Origin: an uncultured Actinomycetes bacterium
GTDB taxonomy: Bacteria; Actinomycetota; Actinomycetes; Nanopelagicales; Nanopelagicaceae
NCBI GenBank assembly: GCA_903916385.1
Contig: CAIWWH010000042.1
Span: forward strand, 1-32,351
Length of the DNA: 32,351 nucleotides
Direction of reading: 5' to 3'
Every line of letters begins with the position of its first letter. Within the stretch, counting starts at the first letter, position 1. Shown here in pieces: positions 8,840 to 18,496 of the stretch. Below the pieces are notes generated by a model. It did no database searches, was not told the origin of the DNA, and was given only the letters and a program-made list of their open reading frames with translations. The translations under genes and the position numbers were made by a program.

Positions 8840-10132
8840 TTACTTCTTAAAGTCTGAAAGACCCTTTTGAGCCTCCGCTAACCAAGTCTTACGAGCGGCT
8901 GCCGCTTCGCGGGCGACCATTGCTTTGGCGGTCTGACCTGCCGCCTCTGCCTTAGCGGCCTGCTTCTCATAATTCTCGATAGCGTCGAGGAGACCTTGAA
9001 CAACGCTGTTGGCGTGCGCGATAGCGGTTGGATCGCTGCGGCGAGCTACCTCTTGATGTAGTGAATCAATCTCGATTTGTACTTTCTCTAGACGCGCCTC
9101 GAGTGCAGCGCGTTTATTTCGCTCAGTCATTCCGATGCGATCCCACTTTTCCTGCAAATCATGGAACTTGTTACGCGCAGTCTTTACATCAGTAACAGGT
9201 AGTAATGCCTCAAATTGCGTGATCAACTCTTCGCGCTTCGCCAAGTTCTGCGCCATCGTGCCTTGGCGCTTCTCAAGATCTGCCTTCTTGGCAGCGAAGA
9301 AGGTATCTTGTGCGGTTTTAAACTCTTCCCATAGGCGAGTATCGACGCTCTTCTTGCCGCGTCCGGCGGCCTTCCAAGCATCCATCAATTCTTTGAAGCG
9401 ATTTGCGGTGGCTAACCAATCCTTTGATTCAGCGAGTTTCTTCGCCTCTTCGATGATGGCGCTCTTTGATTGGGTGACGACGGCGCTCTGATTTTCTAAC
9501 TGTGCAAAGTGGGTGCGACGACGCTTATCGAACTTGTTTCGAGCACTCGAAAAGCGCTTCCATAGATCAGCATCGGTCTTCTTATCCAAACGTGGAGCAG
9601 CTTTCCACTCGTCGAGGAGAATTTTTAGACGATCGCCAGTGGTCTTCCAACTTTCTGAGAGTGCCAAAGACTCTGCCTCTGCAACTAACTTCTCTTTGAC
9701 AGCGGATGCCTCCACGCGTTTGGCCTCTTTGGCGGCCGACTCGGCGGCTTTGCGTGCCTCGTAGGCGGCTTTATGTCCCTCGATGAGGGCAGGAATCTGA
9801 TCTACTGATTTAGCCAGCGTGGCTAAGTCTCCGACGCCATTGAGGTTGGCGATTTGCTCCTTCAACTTAGCGACCGCTGCGTGTGCATCGCTGGGAACCA
9901 TCGCGCCACTCTTGATGCGCGCCGCGAGTAACGCTACCTCGGAGGCTACGGATTCAAATTTTCTTACAAAGTAGGCCAGGGCCTCTTCGGCGCTCTTGCC
10001 CGGATAGGAGCCAACGGGGCGCTCACCTTCGGGAGTAGTTACGTAAACAGTTCCATCTTCGCCGACGCGACCGAATTTCGCTGGGTCACCGATCAAGGCA
10101 GATGCTGCACTGAGATTCTCTGGCGTGGACAT
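8840..10132 (-). CDS. DUF349 domain-containing coiled-coil protein
   Basis: A 430-residue, highly charged, helix-rich protein and the only minus-strand gene. It contains tandem DUF349 repeats: one around WKAAPRLDKKTDADLWKRF, one around WKAAGRGKKSVDTRLWEEF, and a degenerate third around LQEKWDRIGMTERNKRA. Long Ala/Lys/Glu coiled-coil segments occur at both ends. The function of DUF349 is not established. A DUF349 gene next to rel is common in Actinobacteria, so a link with stress or growth control is plausible but inferred. The start is supported by a clear Shine-Dalgarno (AGGAG, 5 nt spacing). It is convergent with rel and divergent from the MBL hydrolase gene. Confidence 0.9.
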   Translation of the reverse strand: MSTPENLSAASALIGDPAKFGRVGEDGTVYVTTPEGERPVGSYPGKSAEEALAYFVRKFESVASEVALLAARIKSGAMVPSDAHAAVAKLKEQIANLNGVGDLATLAKSVDQIPALIEGHKAAYEARKAAESAAKEAKRVEASAVKEKLVAEAESLALSESWKTTGDRLKILLDEWKAAPRLDKKTDADLWKRFSSARNKFDKRRRTHFAQLENQSAVVTQSKSAIIEEAKKLAESKDWLATANRFKELMDAWKAAGRGKKSVDTRLWEEFKTAQDTFFAAKKADLEKRQGTMAQNLAKREELITQFEALLPVTDVKTARNKFHDLQEKWDRIGMTERNKRAALEARLEKVQIEIDSLHQEVARRSDPTAIAHANSVVQGLLDAIENYEKQAAKAEAAGQTAKAMVAREAAAARKTWLAEAQKGLSDFKK

Positions 10133-10217
10133 CTCTTACTCCTCTGGTTGCGCGTCAAACGCCTCCGCCATCACCTGGCAGCTGCGCCCTTCCGTTAACG
10201 AATGAATCTGATCAACT

Positions 10218-10255
10218 CCATTTTTAGGTGGCGCCGACCTTACTGACCATTTTTA
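10218..10255. repeat. Direct repeat pair CCATTTTTA
   Basis: Two exact 9-nt copies at 10218-10226 and 10247-10255, offset 29 nt (nearly three helical turns), in the divergent promoter region. They could be operator half-sites or chance A/T-rich repeats. Confidence 0.35.
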
Positions 10256-10260
10256 ATCAG

Positions 10261-10283
10261 GGCTTAACGGTACCCTTAAAGCC
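10261..10283. promoter_or_regulatory. Imperfect palindrome, possible operator
   Basis: The arms GGCTTAAC and CTTAAAGCC flank a central GGTACC. One extra base and one mismatch break perfect symmetry. It overlaps TACCCT, a candidate -10 for the downstream MBL-hisS-aspS unit, so a bound protein could block that promoter. Function is inferred from symmetry and location only. Confidence 0.35.
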
Positions 10284-10333
10284 TCTTCCGAGGAAAATTG
10301 GTAGCTCGGACCGGTGAAAAGTGGGCAGATTAA

Positions 10334-11023
10334 GTGATTTTGGAGCGTATTGCGGCCCCCTATTTCGGTACCAATTGCTGGATCTTCGCAGAAGCCAAAG
10401 GTTCTGAGTGCTTTATCGTCGACCCGGGGATGGCGATCCCTGATCTGGTGCACGAGATCTCAGAGGTTCTCACCCGTCACAGATTGAAGCCGATAGCCAC
10501 CGTGGTCACCCACGGCCACCTCGACCACACCTTTTCAGTGCGCCCTTTCGACGACAAGTATGGAGTTGCCACATATATCCACCCCAAAGATCGGGAGTTC
10601 CTCGCTAACCCTCAAGGGATTCTTAGCCCGGGCGGTGCGACCGACCAGATTCTTCTGGAGATGGGCGTCACTACCTTTGGGGAGCCCCAGGATGTCCGCG
10701 AATTGGTGAATGGCACCGTGATCGAAATCGCTGGGTTTCATTTGAAGGCACTTCACGCCCCTGGCCACACTCCGGGGTCTACGGTTTTCCAGGTTGATGA
10801 TGAGTACCTGATCAGTGGCGATGTCCTATTCCAAAACTCGATTGGCAATACATCGTTTCGTCTCGGATCCAGTTCAGATATGAAAAAGACTCTTCGTAAC
10901 GTAATCCTGCCGCTGGCCGATGAGTTAATTGTGCTCCCTGGCCATGGGGCAGAAACTACAATCGGTCGCGAGCGAAAAAATAATGATTATTTGCAGGAGC
11001 GATTCTTGAGGAGTGCAGATTAA
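10334..11023 (+). CDS. MBL-fold metallo-hydrolase (glyoxalase II-like)
   Basis: A 229-residue metallo-beta-lactamase-fold hydrolase. The metal site is complete: THGHLDH (His60, His62, Asp64, His65), His145 in APGHTPGS, Asp163 in SGDVLF and His204 in LPGHGAE. The set resembles glyoxalase II (hydroxyacylglutathione hydrolase-like) proteins. Actinobacteria generally lack glutathione, so the substrate cannot be named. Its place directly before hisS is conserved across Actinobacteria. The GTG start is the first possible one, since an in-frame TAA precedes it directly. Only a weak G-rich stretch serves as ribosome site. The stop overlaps the hisS ATG by one base (TAATG). Confidence 0.9.
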   Translation: MILERIAAPYFGTNCWIFAEAKGSECFIVDPGMAIPDLVHEISEVLTRHRLKPIATVVTHGHLDHTFSVRPFDDKYGVATYIHPKDREFLANPQGILSPGGATDQILLEMGVTTFGEPQDVRELVNGTVIEIAGFHLKALHAPGHTPGSTVFQVDDEYLISGDVLFQNSIGNTSFRLGSSSDMKKTLRNVILPLADELIVLPGHGAETTIGRERKNNDYLQERFLRSAD

Positions 11024-12294
11024 TGGCCAAGTTTCAAGCGCCTAAGGGAGTCAGTGAATACGTCCCAGATCGCTCGAGCCACTTTGATTACGTGCGCAGC
11101 ACACTCATCAACTCGGCTCAAGTTGCTGGCTATCAACTCGTCGAACTTCCCGTATTTGAAGATACTGAGCTCTTTGCGCGTGGAGTAGGCGAGTCAACCG
11201 ATGTAGTTCGCAAAGAGATGTACACCTTTGAAGATCGCGGTGGCCGTTCCATCACCCTGCGCCCCGAGGGGACAGCAGGTGTCATGAGAGCTGTCATTGA
11301 ACATAACTTGGACCGCGGCCAACTTCCAGTGAAGGTCTACTACTCCGGAGCATTCTTCAGAGCAGAACGTCCCCAGGCCGGCCGTTATCGCCAGTTCTAT
11401 CAAGTGGGAATTGAGGCAATTGGCCTCGCCGACCCACGAATTGATGTAGAGGTTATTGCAGTTGCGGATAGAGCTTTCAAGGAACTTGGTCTCAAGAACT
11501 ATCGCCTCGAGATAACCTCTTTGGGAGATAGCGCTACTCGCGAGAGTTACCTTGTGGAATTGAGAGCATTTATCGCTGGTATTGAGATAGATGCTGAGAC
11601 GCGCGAGAGAGCCAATCTCAATCCGTTGCGACTCTTTGATGACAAGCGCCCCGAGATTCGAGAGGCCATGAGCAAGGCTCCGATCCTGATGGATTATCTG
11701 ACCCCAGAGAGCGCCGCGGATTTCGCGAAGGTGCAGGAGTTGTTGACCGCCCTCAACATTGATTTTGTTGTGAACAATCGGATGGTTCGCGGGTTGGATT
11801 ACTACACTGGAACGGCTTTTGAATTTGCCCACACTGATCTCGGTGCGCAATCTGCAATCGGTGGAGGTGGGCGCTATGACGGACTCATGGCCCAACTTGG
11901 AGGGCAGGAACTCTCTGGGGTTGGTTTTGGGCTCGGAATAGATCGCATCTTGCTGGCCCGAGAGGCGGAGGGATTACTCCTGCCAGCGGAGTCTGGCCTA
12001 GATCTCTACATCGTTCCGCTGGGCGTAGGAGATGCGGCACTTCTTCTCGCAGAAGAGCTACGCAATAGAGGTATAAAAGTTGATCTTGCCTTTGGGGATA
12101 AAGCCCTCAAGGGAGGGATGAAATCTGCAGATAAGAGTGGGGCACGCTATTCGATCGTGCTGGGAGCGGATGAATTAGCCTCCGGAGTCGTCCATCTCAA
12201 GGAGATGCAAACGGGTGAATCTTCCTCCGTTACTCTTGGTGCTTTAGCGAATGAACTCATCGAACGAATTTCAAACTATGGAGAGCACCTTTAA
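11023..12294 (+). CDS. hisS: Histidine--tRNA ligase
   Basis: A class II synthetase charging tRNA-His. The 423-residue length is normal. Recognisable elements are motif 1/2 region [16 protein letters not shown] (~79-94) and [14 protein letters not shown] (~113-127). They are followed by the histidine-specific loop [13 protein letters not shown] (~256-268), the glycine-rich GGGGRYDGL, and motif 3 [12 protein letters not shown] (~300). The C-terminal anticodon-binding domain spans ~325-423. A Shine-Dalgarno (GAGGAG) lies ~10 nt before the ATG. The start overlaps the MBL gene stop by 1 nt, and aspS follows after 2 nt, so all three are one transcription unit. Confidence 0.97.
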   Translation: MAKFQAPKGVSEYVPDRSSHFDYVRSTLINSAQVAGYQLVELPVFEDTELFARGVGESTDVVRKEMYTFEDRGGRSITLRPEGTAGVMRAVIEHNLDRGQLPVKVYYSGAFFRAERPQAGRYRQFYQVGIEAIGLADPRIDVEVIAVADRAFKELGLKNYRLEITSLGDSATRESYLVELRAFIAGIEIDAETRERANLNPLRLFDDKRPEIREAMSKAPILMDYLTPESAADFAKVQELLTALNIDFVVNNRMVRGLDYYTGTAFEFAHTDLGAQSAIGGGGRYDGLMAQLGGQELSGVGFGLGIDRILLAREAEGLLLPAESGLDLYIVPLGVGDAALLLAEELRNRGIKVDLAFGDKALKGGMKSADKSGARYSIVLGADELASGVVHLKEMQTGESSSVTLGALANELIERISNYGEHL

Positions 12295-12296
12295 AA

Positions 12297-14060
12297 ATGT
12301 TACGAACTCATGATGCAGGGCTACTTTCATTGACGGATATCGGAACTACTGTCGTTCTGGCCGGTTGGGTTGCCCGCCGTCGCGACCACGGGGGAGTCGC
12401 CTTCATAGATTTACGCGATGCCTCTGGGGCGGTGCAGGTGGTCATTAAGGATGAGATCGCGGGAGCCCTACGCGCCGAATGGTGTGTTCTCATTACCGGA
12501 ACGGTCAACGCTCGCCCTGCCGGAAACGAAAATCCCAATATTGCTACTGGTGCTATCGAAATTGATTGTCAGAACCTCGAGGTTCTGAGTGAGGCAGCCC
12601 CTCTGCCTTTCCCTGTAGATAGCGGAGAGACCTCAAATATCAGCGAAGAAGTTCGTCTGAAGTATCGCTACCTGGATCTCCGTCGTGAAGGTCCAGCAAA
12701 GAACTTGCGCTTGCGTTCTCGGGTCACTGCAACAATCCGAAACGTCATGGATCGTTTGGACTTTCTCGAGATCGAAACACCGTATCTCACGCGATCAACC
12801 CCTGAGGGAGCACGTGATTTCTTAGTACCGGTTCGTCTACAGCCTGGTAGTTGGTATGCGCTGCCACAGTCACCGCAACTCTTTAAGCAACTTCTGATGG
12901 TCGCTGGTATGGAGCGCTACTACCAAATTGCGCGTTGCTTCCGCGATGAAGATTTCCGTGCTGATCGTCAACCCGAATTCACTCAACTCGATATTGAAAT
13001 GTCCTTCATAGACCAAGAGGACATTTTGCGCGTTGCCGAAGAGATCCTTGAAGAGGTTTTCATTAAGACTGTTGGTTATCAGATTCCCCGACCAATCCCG
13101 CGCATGACCTATGCCGAGGCGATGCGTCGTTATGGATCTGACAAGCCAGATCTGCGCTTTGGCTCTGAACTTGTCGACGTCAAAGAATTTTTCAAAGATA
13201 CAACATTCCGCGTATTCCAAGCCGACTATGTAGGCGCTGTTGTTATGCCCGGCGGAGCAAGCTCGCCTCGTCGCGAACTTGATGCCTGGCAGGAGTGGGC
13301 AAAGGCTCGTGGCACTAAGGGGCTTGCATACATCTTGGTGCAAGAGGATGGTTCGCTAGCTGGTCCCGTGGCAAAGAATCTTTCAGAGATAGAGGCGGCT
13401 GGTATCGCCGCTTTCACCGGTGCCAAACCTGGAGATGCGATCTTCTTCGCCGCCGGCACAAAAGCCCCATCACAAGCGCTACTTGGAGCGGTGCGACTTG
13501 AGATCGCTGCTCGGTGTAATTTGATTGCTCCCGGAGCCTGGAAATTTTTATGGGTAGTTGATGCTCCGATGTTCGAGCAAGTTGATGCCGAAAATCCAGC
13601 AGCAGGCTGGACTGCGGTTCACCACCCCTTCACGGGTCCAAAGCCAGAGTTTGCGGACTCCTTTGATAAGGATCCAGGAAGCGCGCTGGCTTACGCCTAT
13701 GACATCGTCCTCAATGGAAATGAGATCGGTGGCGGTTCGATCCGTATTCATAAGAGCGAGATGCAACAGCGCGTCTTTGACGTCATTGGACTCACTCCCG
13801 AAGAGGCGAAGAGCAAGTTTGGTTTCCTCCTCGAAGCCTTCAACTATGGCCCACCTCCGCATGGCGGAATCGCACTTGGCATGGATCGTCTCTGCGCGCT
13901 TCTGACCGGCGCGGAATCGATTCGCGAAGTCATCGCCTTCCCTAAGACAGCTAGCGGGGGAGACCCTCTAACGGGTGCACCAACGCCAATCACGCCAGCG
14001 CAACGTAAGGAAGCAGGAGTAGATTTCGTCCCAGATCCAGAGAATAAGGCGAAGGCGTAG
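12297..14060 (+). CDS. aspS: Aspartate--tRNA ligase, probably non-discriminating (Asp/Asn)
   Basis: A bacterial-type class II AspRS of 587 residues: N-terminal OB anticodon-binding domain (1-~105), catalytic core with motif 1 ([20 protein letters not shown]), motif 2 ([20 protein letters not shown], ~212-231) and motif 3 ([13 protein letters not shown], ~523), and the bacterial GAD insertion in between. The anticodon domain has His31 in RRRDHGG and Gly76 in NARPAGNEN. These match the His/Gly pair reported for the non-discriminating Pseudomonas aeruginosa enzyme, where E. coli has Leu/Lys. This suggests Asp-tRNA-Asn is also made and then amidated by GatCAB. That alignment is from memory. Starts 2 nt after hisS. 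Confidence 0.96.
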   Translation: MLRTHDAGLLSLTDIGTTVVLAGWVARRRDHGGVAFIDLRDASGAVQVVIKDEIAGALRAEWCVLITGTVNARPAGNENPNIATGAIEIDCQNLEVLSEAAPLPFPVDSGETSNISEEVRLKYRYLDLRREGPAKNLRLRSRVTATIRNVMDRLDFLEIETPYLTRSTPEGARDFLVPVRLQPGSWYALPQSPQLFKQLLMVAGMERYYQIARCFRDEDFRADRQPEFTQLDIEMSFIDQEDILRVAEEILEEVFIKTVGYQIPRPIPRMTYAEAMRRYGSDKPDLRFGSELVDVKEFFKDTTFRVFQADYVGAVVMPGGASSPRRELDAWQEWAKARGTKGLAYILVQEDGSLAGPVAKNLSEIEAAGIAAFTGAKPGDAIFFAAGTKAPSQALLGAVRLEIAARCNLIAPGAWKFLWVVDAPMFEQVDAENPAAGWTAVHHPFTGPKPEFADSFDKDPGSALAYAYDIVLNGNEIGGGSIRIHKSEMQQRVFDVIGLTPEEAKSKFGFLLEAFNYGPPPHGGIALGMDRLCALLTGAESIREVIAFPKTASGGDPLTGAPTPITPAQRKEAGVDFVPDPENKAKA

Positions 14061-14071
14061 AGAAGTTCAGG

Positions 14072-14077
14072 TAGGCT
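14072..14077 (+). promoter_or_regulatory. Candidate -10 element for leaderless DUF948-alaS transcript
   Basis: TAGGCT (TANNNT) ends 6 nt before the ATG of the DUF948 gene, the ideal spacing for a transcript starting at the A of ATG. No Shine-Dalgarno is seen at normal distance and no clear -35 is found. The same hexamer precedes ruvC. Confidence 0.42.
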
Positions 14078-14083
14078 AACAGT

Positions 14084-14371
14084 ATGGGTCCAGGTGGAAT
14101 CGCAACGATCATCGCAGCATCTGCGCTGATCCCGATCTCCCTTGCTATCGGTTACGCGATCGTTCGTGTCGGACGACTCATCGACGAAGTACAAAAGACT
14201 CTGAAGAGCGTGAATCGCATCGTTTCGACCGCTGAAAATTTCACTGAAAAGGTCACGGGCTCAATCACCGGCCTCGTAGAGAAGAACGCTGGGCTTTTAA
14301 AGATAATTGGTTCTTTAATTGGAGCACTCGCCGGCAAGAAGTTCGGTCGCTCTGAGCGGGAGCACGAGTAG
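14084..14371 (+). CDS. DUF948 family small membrane protein
   Basis: A 95-residue protein with one N-terminal membrane helix (~4-28, GGIATIIAASALIPISLAIG). It is followed by an amphipathic, coiled-coil-like stretch (VGRLIDEVQKTLKSVNRIV) and a charged tail, the normal layout of DUF948. The function of the family is unknown. A DUF948 gene immediately before alaS is a standard actinobacterial arrangement. Its stop is 3 nt before the alaS GTG, so the two are co-transcribed. rpsD, rarA and the second small DUF gene sometimes found nearby in larger actinobacterial genomes are absent. Confidence 0.88.
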   Translation: MGPGGIATIIAASALIPISLAIGYAIVRVGRLIDEVQKTLKSVNRIVSTAENFTEKVTGSITGLVEKNAGLLKIIGSLIGALAGKKFGRSEREHE

Positions 14372-14374
14372 TAG

Positions 14375-17047
14375 GTGGAATCCGCAGAAATTAGAGCGCG
14401 ATGGTTGCGTTTCTTTGAGTCCGATAATGCCCTGGGGCTAAAGCACACCGTCGTCCCTTCAGCCTCGTTGATTGCCGATGATCCAAATCTGCTCCTAGTT
14501 AATGCCGGCATGGTGCCTTTTAAGCCTTACTTTCTTGGTGAAGTGAAACCGCCGTACTCACGAGCCACTTCGGTCCAAAAGTGCGTTCGCACACTAGATA
14601 TCGATGAGGTCGGCAAGACCACGCGCCACGCCTCCTTCTTCCAAATGTGTGGCAACTTCTCCTTTGGCGACTATTTCAAAGAGGGCGCGATCATGATGGC
14701 TTGGGAGCTCCTCACCAAGCCGATTGCAGATGGTGGATACGGATTTCCTGAAGAGAAGCTCTGGGTGACTGTTTATTTGAACGATGACGAGGCTGCCGAT
14801 ATTTGGCACAAAAAGGTGGGTGTTCCGAAGGAGCGCATTCAGCGCCGTGGAATGGCGGATAACTTCTGGTCTATGGGCGTCGCTGGTCCATGTGGGCCAT
14901 GTTCGGAGATTTACTACGACCGCGGTCCTGCATATGGACGCGAAGGCGGGCCGATTGCTGATGAAGATCGTTACCTTGAGGTATGGAACCTTGTCTTCAT
15001 GCAGAATATACGCGCAGATGGTGGGAGCAAGGATGATTATCCAATCATCGGAGAACTACCCGCGAAAAATATTGATACAGGCTTGGGGTTGGAGCGGACA
15101 GCGGCACTTTTGCAAGGTGTTGAAAATATTTATGAAATTGATACAACGATGCAAATCCTCTCGAAGGCGTCTGAGCTAGCGGGAGTCACTTACGGCAAGG
15201 ATGCGAAGAGTGATGTTTCACTGCGCGTAGTAGCCGATCACGCACGAACCTCAATGATGCTAATCGGAGATGGCGTTCTTCCGGGAAATGAAGGTCGGGG
15301 ATACGTTCTGCGTCGCATGATGCGTCGCACGATCCGCAACATGAGAATCCTGGGCGCACCCGATTACAATTCCAATGAACTCCTTCAAGCAGCTATTGGG
15401 GCGATGTCTCCCCAATATCCAGAGCTTCTCGAGAGAAGCGCTCATATCTTGACGGTCACGGAGGCAGAAGAGGAGTCATTTCTTTCGACGTTGAAGAGCG
15501 GAACGCAGATCTTTGATATGGCAGGAGCCGACGCGAAGAAGATGCAGAGTGCAACACTCACTGGAGATACTGTTTTTAAACTGCACGACACATACGGATT
15601 TCCCTTCGATCTCACTCTCGAGATGGCTTCCGAGTCCGGGCTTAAGGTTGATGAAGAGGGTTTCCGTCGCTTGATGAAAGAGCAGAAAGATCGTGCCAAA
15701 GCCGATGCCAAAGCAAAGAAGAGCGGGCACACTGATCTCTCGGAGTATCGGAAGATAGTCGATGCATCGGGCAAGACTGAGTTTATTGGCTACCGTCATC
15801 TCGAAGGAGAGGCGAGCGTACGAGCGATCATGGTCGACGGCGTTAACGTCCAGGAAGTTCATGAAGGCGATGTTGAAATTATCCTTGATCGCACGCCTTT
15901 CTACGCCGAAGGAGGAGGTCAACTCTCTGATGGCGGCATCCTGACTCTCGGCAATGGCACACGTATCGAGGTCGAGGATGTGCAATCACCGGTCCCAGGT
16001 CTCTTCGTGCACCGTGGCTTCGTGGTCTCCGGCTCACTTGCTCTAGGTCAACAACTCTTCGCTCAAATAGATCAAGGACGTCGCAAGGCAATCTCCCGCG
16101 CCCACACCGCTACTCATATGGTGCACAAGGCATTCCGTGAAGCACTGGGCGAGAGTGCGACTCAGGCAGGTTCGGAGAATGCACCAGGTCGCTTCCGTTT
16201 TGATTTTCCTGCAAATGGCGCCGTTCCAGTCAGTGTTCTCAATGATGTTGAAGCCCGCGTTAACTCTCTTTTGATCGAGAACCTTGAGGTAACTGCGGAA
16301 CAGATGACTCAGGCGCAGGCGAAAGAGATTGGCGCTATGGCTCTCTTCGGAGAGAAGTACGGCGATGTTGTCCGCGTCGTGAGTGTTGGAGATTGGGCGC
16401 GCGAACTTTGCGGCGGAACTCACGTGAACTCCTCGGCCGAGCTTGGCGTCGTAAAACTATTGAACGAGTCGTCAATCGGTGCTGGTGTGCGACGTGTTGA
16501 AGCACTTGTGGGTGCCGATGCATTCTCTTACCTGGCTCGTGAGCATATGCTCCTTAACTCGCTGACTGAGCTCATCAAGGGCGCCCGAGTAGAAGAACTT
16601 CCAGAGCGCATCGCAGATCTATTGAACAAGATCAAGGTTATTGAGCGAGAGTTGGCAGCGCTTCGCTCTGCGCAAGCTCTTGCATCACTTGGTGAAATAG
16701 CTAAAGGATTCGAAGTCGTCGGAAAGTGCAATGTGGTTGCTCACCAAGTAGCCGATGGAATCGGTGGGGATGATCTGCGCGTGATGGCACTCGACCTTCG
16801 GAATCGAAATCCACACTCGGTTGTTGCACTGCTCTCTGTCGTGGAGGAGAAAGTCATTTTGGTTGTTGCCGTGACGACAGATGCGATTTCGCTTGGCGTA
16901 AAGGCTGGAGCGCTCGTCAAATTGGGATCAGCTATCTTGGGCGGCGGCGGAGGCGGCAAGGACGATTTCGCACAAGGTGGCGGCAATGATGCTTCAAAGA
17001 TTCCGGCGGCGATTGCCGAGTTAAAGGCAGCGATAGGTAAGTACTAG
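14375..17047 (+). CDS. alaS: Alanine--tRNA ligase
   Basis: A full-length AlaRS of 890 residues. It has the N-terminal class II catalytic domain ([17 protein letters not shown] at ~88-104), the tRNA-recognition region, and the editing domain with zinc ligands His577 and His581 (HTATH) and Cys679 and His683 (CGGTH). The C-terminal DHHA1/C-Ala domain has the glycine-rich [15 protein letters not shown] near the end. It charges tRNA-Ala and hydrolyses mischarged Ser/Gly-tRNA-Ala. The GTG start gives the expected N terminus ([14 protein letters not shown]). A GGGAG lies rather far upstream, and coupling to DUF948 is likely. ruvX follows after 2 nt. Confidence 0.97.
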   Translation: MESAEIRARWLRFFESDNALGLKHTVVPSASLIADDPNLLLVNAGMVPFKPYFLGEVKPPYSRATSVQKCVRTLDIDEVGKTTRHASFFQMCGNFSFGDYFKEGAIMMAWELLTKPIADGGYGFPEEKLWVTVYLNDDEAADIWHKKVGVPKERIQRRGMADNFWSMGVAGPCGPCSEIYYDRGPAYGREGGPIADEDRYLEVWNLVFMQNIRADGGSKDDYPIIGELPAKNIDTGLGLERTAALLQGVENIYEIDTTMQILSKASELAGVTYGKDAKSDVSLRVVADHARTSMMLIGDGVLPGNEGRGYVLRRMMRRTIRNMRILGAPDYNSNELLQAAIGAMSPQYPELLERSAHILTVTEAEEESFLSTLKSGTQIFDMAGADAKKMQSATLTGDTVFKLHDTYGFPFDLTLEMASESGLKVDEEGFRRLMKEQKDRAKADAKAKKSGHTDLSEYRKIVDASGKTEFIGYRHLEGEASVRAIMVDGVNVQEVHEGDVEIILDRTPFYAEGGGQLSDGGILTLGNGTRIEVEDVQSPVPGLFVHRGFVVSGSLALGQQLFAQIDQGRRKAISRAHTATHMVHKAFREALGESATQAGSENAPGRFRFDFPANGAVPVSVLNDVEARVNSLLIENLEVTAEQMTQAQAKEIGAMALFGEKYGDVVRVVSVGDWARELCGGTHVNSSAELGVVKLLNESSIGAGVRRVEALVGADAFSYLAREHMLLNSLTELIKGARVEELPERIADLLNKIKVIERELAALRSAQALASLGEIAKGFEVVGKCNVVAHQVADGIGGDDLRVMALDLRNRNPHSVVALLSVVEEKVILVVAVTTDAISLGVKAGALVKLGSAILGGGGGGKDDFAQGGGNDASKIPAAIAELKAAIGKY

Positions 17048-17049
17048 GG

Positions 17050-17484
17050 ATGAAGAGCGGCCGGCGTCTAGCCTTTGATTATGGCCAGGTAAGAATTGGT
17101 GTTGCTGCGAGCGACCTCTCTGGTCTTATCGCCTCGCCGATTGCCACTCTGCAGGCTACACATCCGAAACTCAACGAGGAGATCACCTCATTGATTAGCG
17201 AGTATGAGCCTATCTATCTGGTGGTGGGGGAGCCTAGGCATTTGTCGGGGAGTTCCAATCCCTCACTCGAGGCGGCGCACCGATTTGCGGAGTTCTTGCG
17301 TACGCTTACCCCAGTTCCGGTCTACCTTGTCGATGAACGGATGTCGACGGTCTCCGCGGCGCGTACCTTGCGTGGTGCCGGGGTGAACGCTAAACAGAGC
17401 AAGAACAGGATTGATGCGATGGCTGCCGTAGCGATTTTAGAGAGCGCGCTGGAGCGCGAACGAATTGCAGGTCACCTTGAATAA
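17050..17484 (+). CDS. ruvX: Holliday-junction resolvase-like / pre-16S rRNA nuclease RuvX (YqgF)
   Basis: A 144-residue YqgF-family RNase H-fold protein. It has the catalytic pattern LAFDYGQVRIGVAASD (first Asp), VVGEPRHLSG (Glu), and DERMSTVSAARTL with SKNRIDAMAAVAIL (last Asp). The E. coli homologue is needed for maturation of the 16S rRNA 5' end, and the family was first proposed as a resolvase. It usually sits between alaS and mltG in Actinobacteria, as here. The gap from alaS is 2 nt and its end overlaps the start of mltG. Confidence 0.95.
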   Translation: MKSGRRLAFDYGQVRIGVAASDLSGLIASPIATLQATHPKLNEEITSLISEYEPIYLVVGEPRHLSGSSNPSLEAAHRFAEFLRTLTPVPVYLVDERMSTVSAARTLRGAGVNAKQSKNRIDAMAAVAILESALERERIAGHLE

Positions 17485-18496
17485 GCGCGCAAAAAAGAGA
17501 AATCTCATCACAACATTCATCGTTCTTGTGATGTTGTTAGCCACTCTGATCGTTCAGCGTTTGATGGTGACCAATGGTCTCTCTGACTTCCCATCCGGAA
17601 CAGCTGGTCCTGAGATTAAGATCATCGTCACCAAAGGCGAAAGTGGTACCGCGATTGCTGAAGATCTAGCCTCGCAGCATGTGGTTGCCAAAGCGGCCAC
17701 TCTGATTAAGAAAATGATTAAGAACAATGTTGTTGGCATCGCGCCAGGTATCCACACCATCCATACGGTGATACCGAGCGATCAAGCGATAGTCGAACTT
17801 CTCGATCAAAAGCGGATTACCGATGTGGTGTTGGTCTTGCCCGCATCGACGACAGCCGACGTTCTGGCAAAGTTGCATGGCTTGACCTCTCTCACGCAGA
17901 ACGATCAGCTATCGACCCTCACACCTTCCTATCCCAACCCCGGCAATTCCCTAGAAGGTCAATTGGCCCCGGACCAATACTCCTTTGCTCCCGGGACCAC
18001 CACGCACGACGCCCTCGTCAATATGTTGCAGACTTTTGCAAATGAGAGAGCGACGACCAAGTTAGACGCAGGATTCAAGGGGTACACCCCTTATCACGTG
18101 CTCACAATTGCCTCGATGATTCAGATCGAGGGTGATCTCCTGGATTATCCAAAGGTGGCCCGCGTTATCTACAACCGACTTCGTCTTGGAATGCCGCTTC
18201 AATTGAATTCGACTGTGCAATATGCGCTTAACCAACGCGGGCAAATAGGTTTGACGACCAAAGCGACTCAAGTCGACTCTCCGTACAACACTTACCTGCA
18301 TACTGGGTTACCGCCAACACCGATCTGTAACCCTTCTGTGGATGCGATCAATGCAGCCCTTAATCCGGCAGACGGTAATTGGCTTTACTTCATCACCGTC
18401 GCTCCGCACGACACCAGATTTACAAATGACTACCCAACCTTTGAAAATTGGGTCGCTTTGTACAACAAGAATGTGGCGGCCGGGGCCTTTAAGTGA
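17465..18496 (+). CDS. mltG: Endolytic murein transglycosylase MltG
   Basis: A YceG-like membrane-anchored enzyme that cleaves nascent peptidoglycan glycan strands and sets their length. The product has a basic N terminus, one membrane helix (~14-32), a LysM-like extracytoplasmic region and a catalytic domain. The latter contains EGQLAPDQYSFAPGTT and IASMIQIEGD...ARVIYNRL, with Glu222 in the position of the conserved catalytic glutamate. The start is uncertain: TTG at 17465 overlaps ruvX by 20 nt, while a TTG at 17477 overlaps by 8 nt and would shorten the product from 343 to 339 residues. Either leaves a normal signal anchor. It ends overlapping aroE (GTGA). Confidence 0.93.
   Translation: MQVTLNKRAKKRNLITTFIVLVMLLATLIVQRLMVTNGLSDFPSGTAGPEIKIIVTKGESGTAIAEDLASQHVVAKAATLIKKMIKNNVVGIAPGIHTIHTVIPSDQAIVELLDQKRITDVVLVLPASTTADVLAKLHGLTSLTQNDQLSTLTPSYPNPGNSLEGQLAPDQYSFAPGTTTHDALVNMLQTFANERATTKLDAGFKGYTPYHVLTIASMIQIEGDLLDYPKVARVIYNRLRLGMPLQLNSTVQYALNQRGQIGLTTKATQVDSPYNTYLHTGLPPTPICNPSVDAINAALNPADGNWLYFITVAPHDTRFTNDYPTFENWVALYNKNVAAGAFK

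Larger units (their letters stand above)
10133..10333. promoter_or_regulatory. Divergent intergenic region between DUF349 and the MBL hydrolase gene
   Basis: At 201 bp this is the longest non-coding stretch and must hold promoters in both directions. It contains two copies of CCATTTTTA offset by 29 nt, and an imperfect 23-nt dyad centred on GGTACC at 10261-10283. A TANNNT candidate -10 (TACCCT, 10271-10276) for the rightward unit lies within the dyad. No strong -35 element is apparent for either direction, so exact promoters remain uncertain. Confidence 0.5.

Noticed and set aside
8851-8868. Possible terminator GTCT-GAA-AGAC followed by TTTT after rel
   Set aside because: The stem is only 4 bp and it lies inside the DUF349 coding sequence; too weak to call.
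11194-11895. 233-aa minus-strand ORF within hisS
   Set aside because: A shadow of the hisS coding frame with no recognisable domain, ribosome site or promoter.
16936-16985. Gly-rich GGCGGCGGAGGCGG repeat near the end of alaS
   Set aside because: This encodes the conserved glycine-rich motif of the AlaRS C-terminal DHHA1 domain and is not an inserted repeat.
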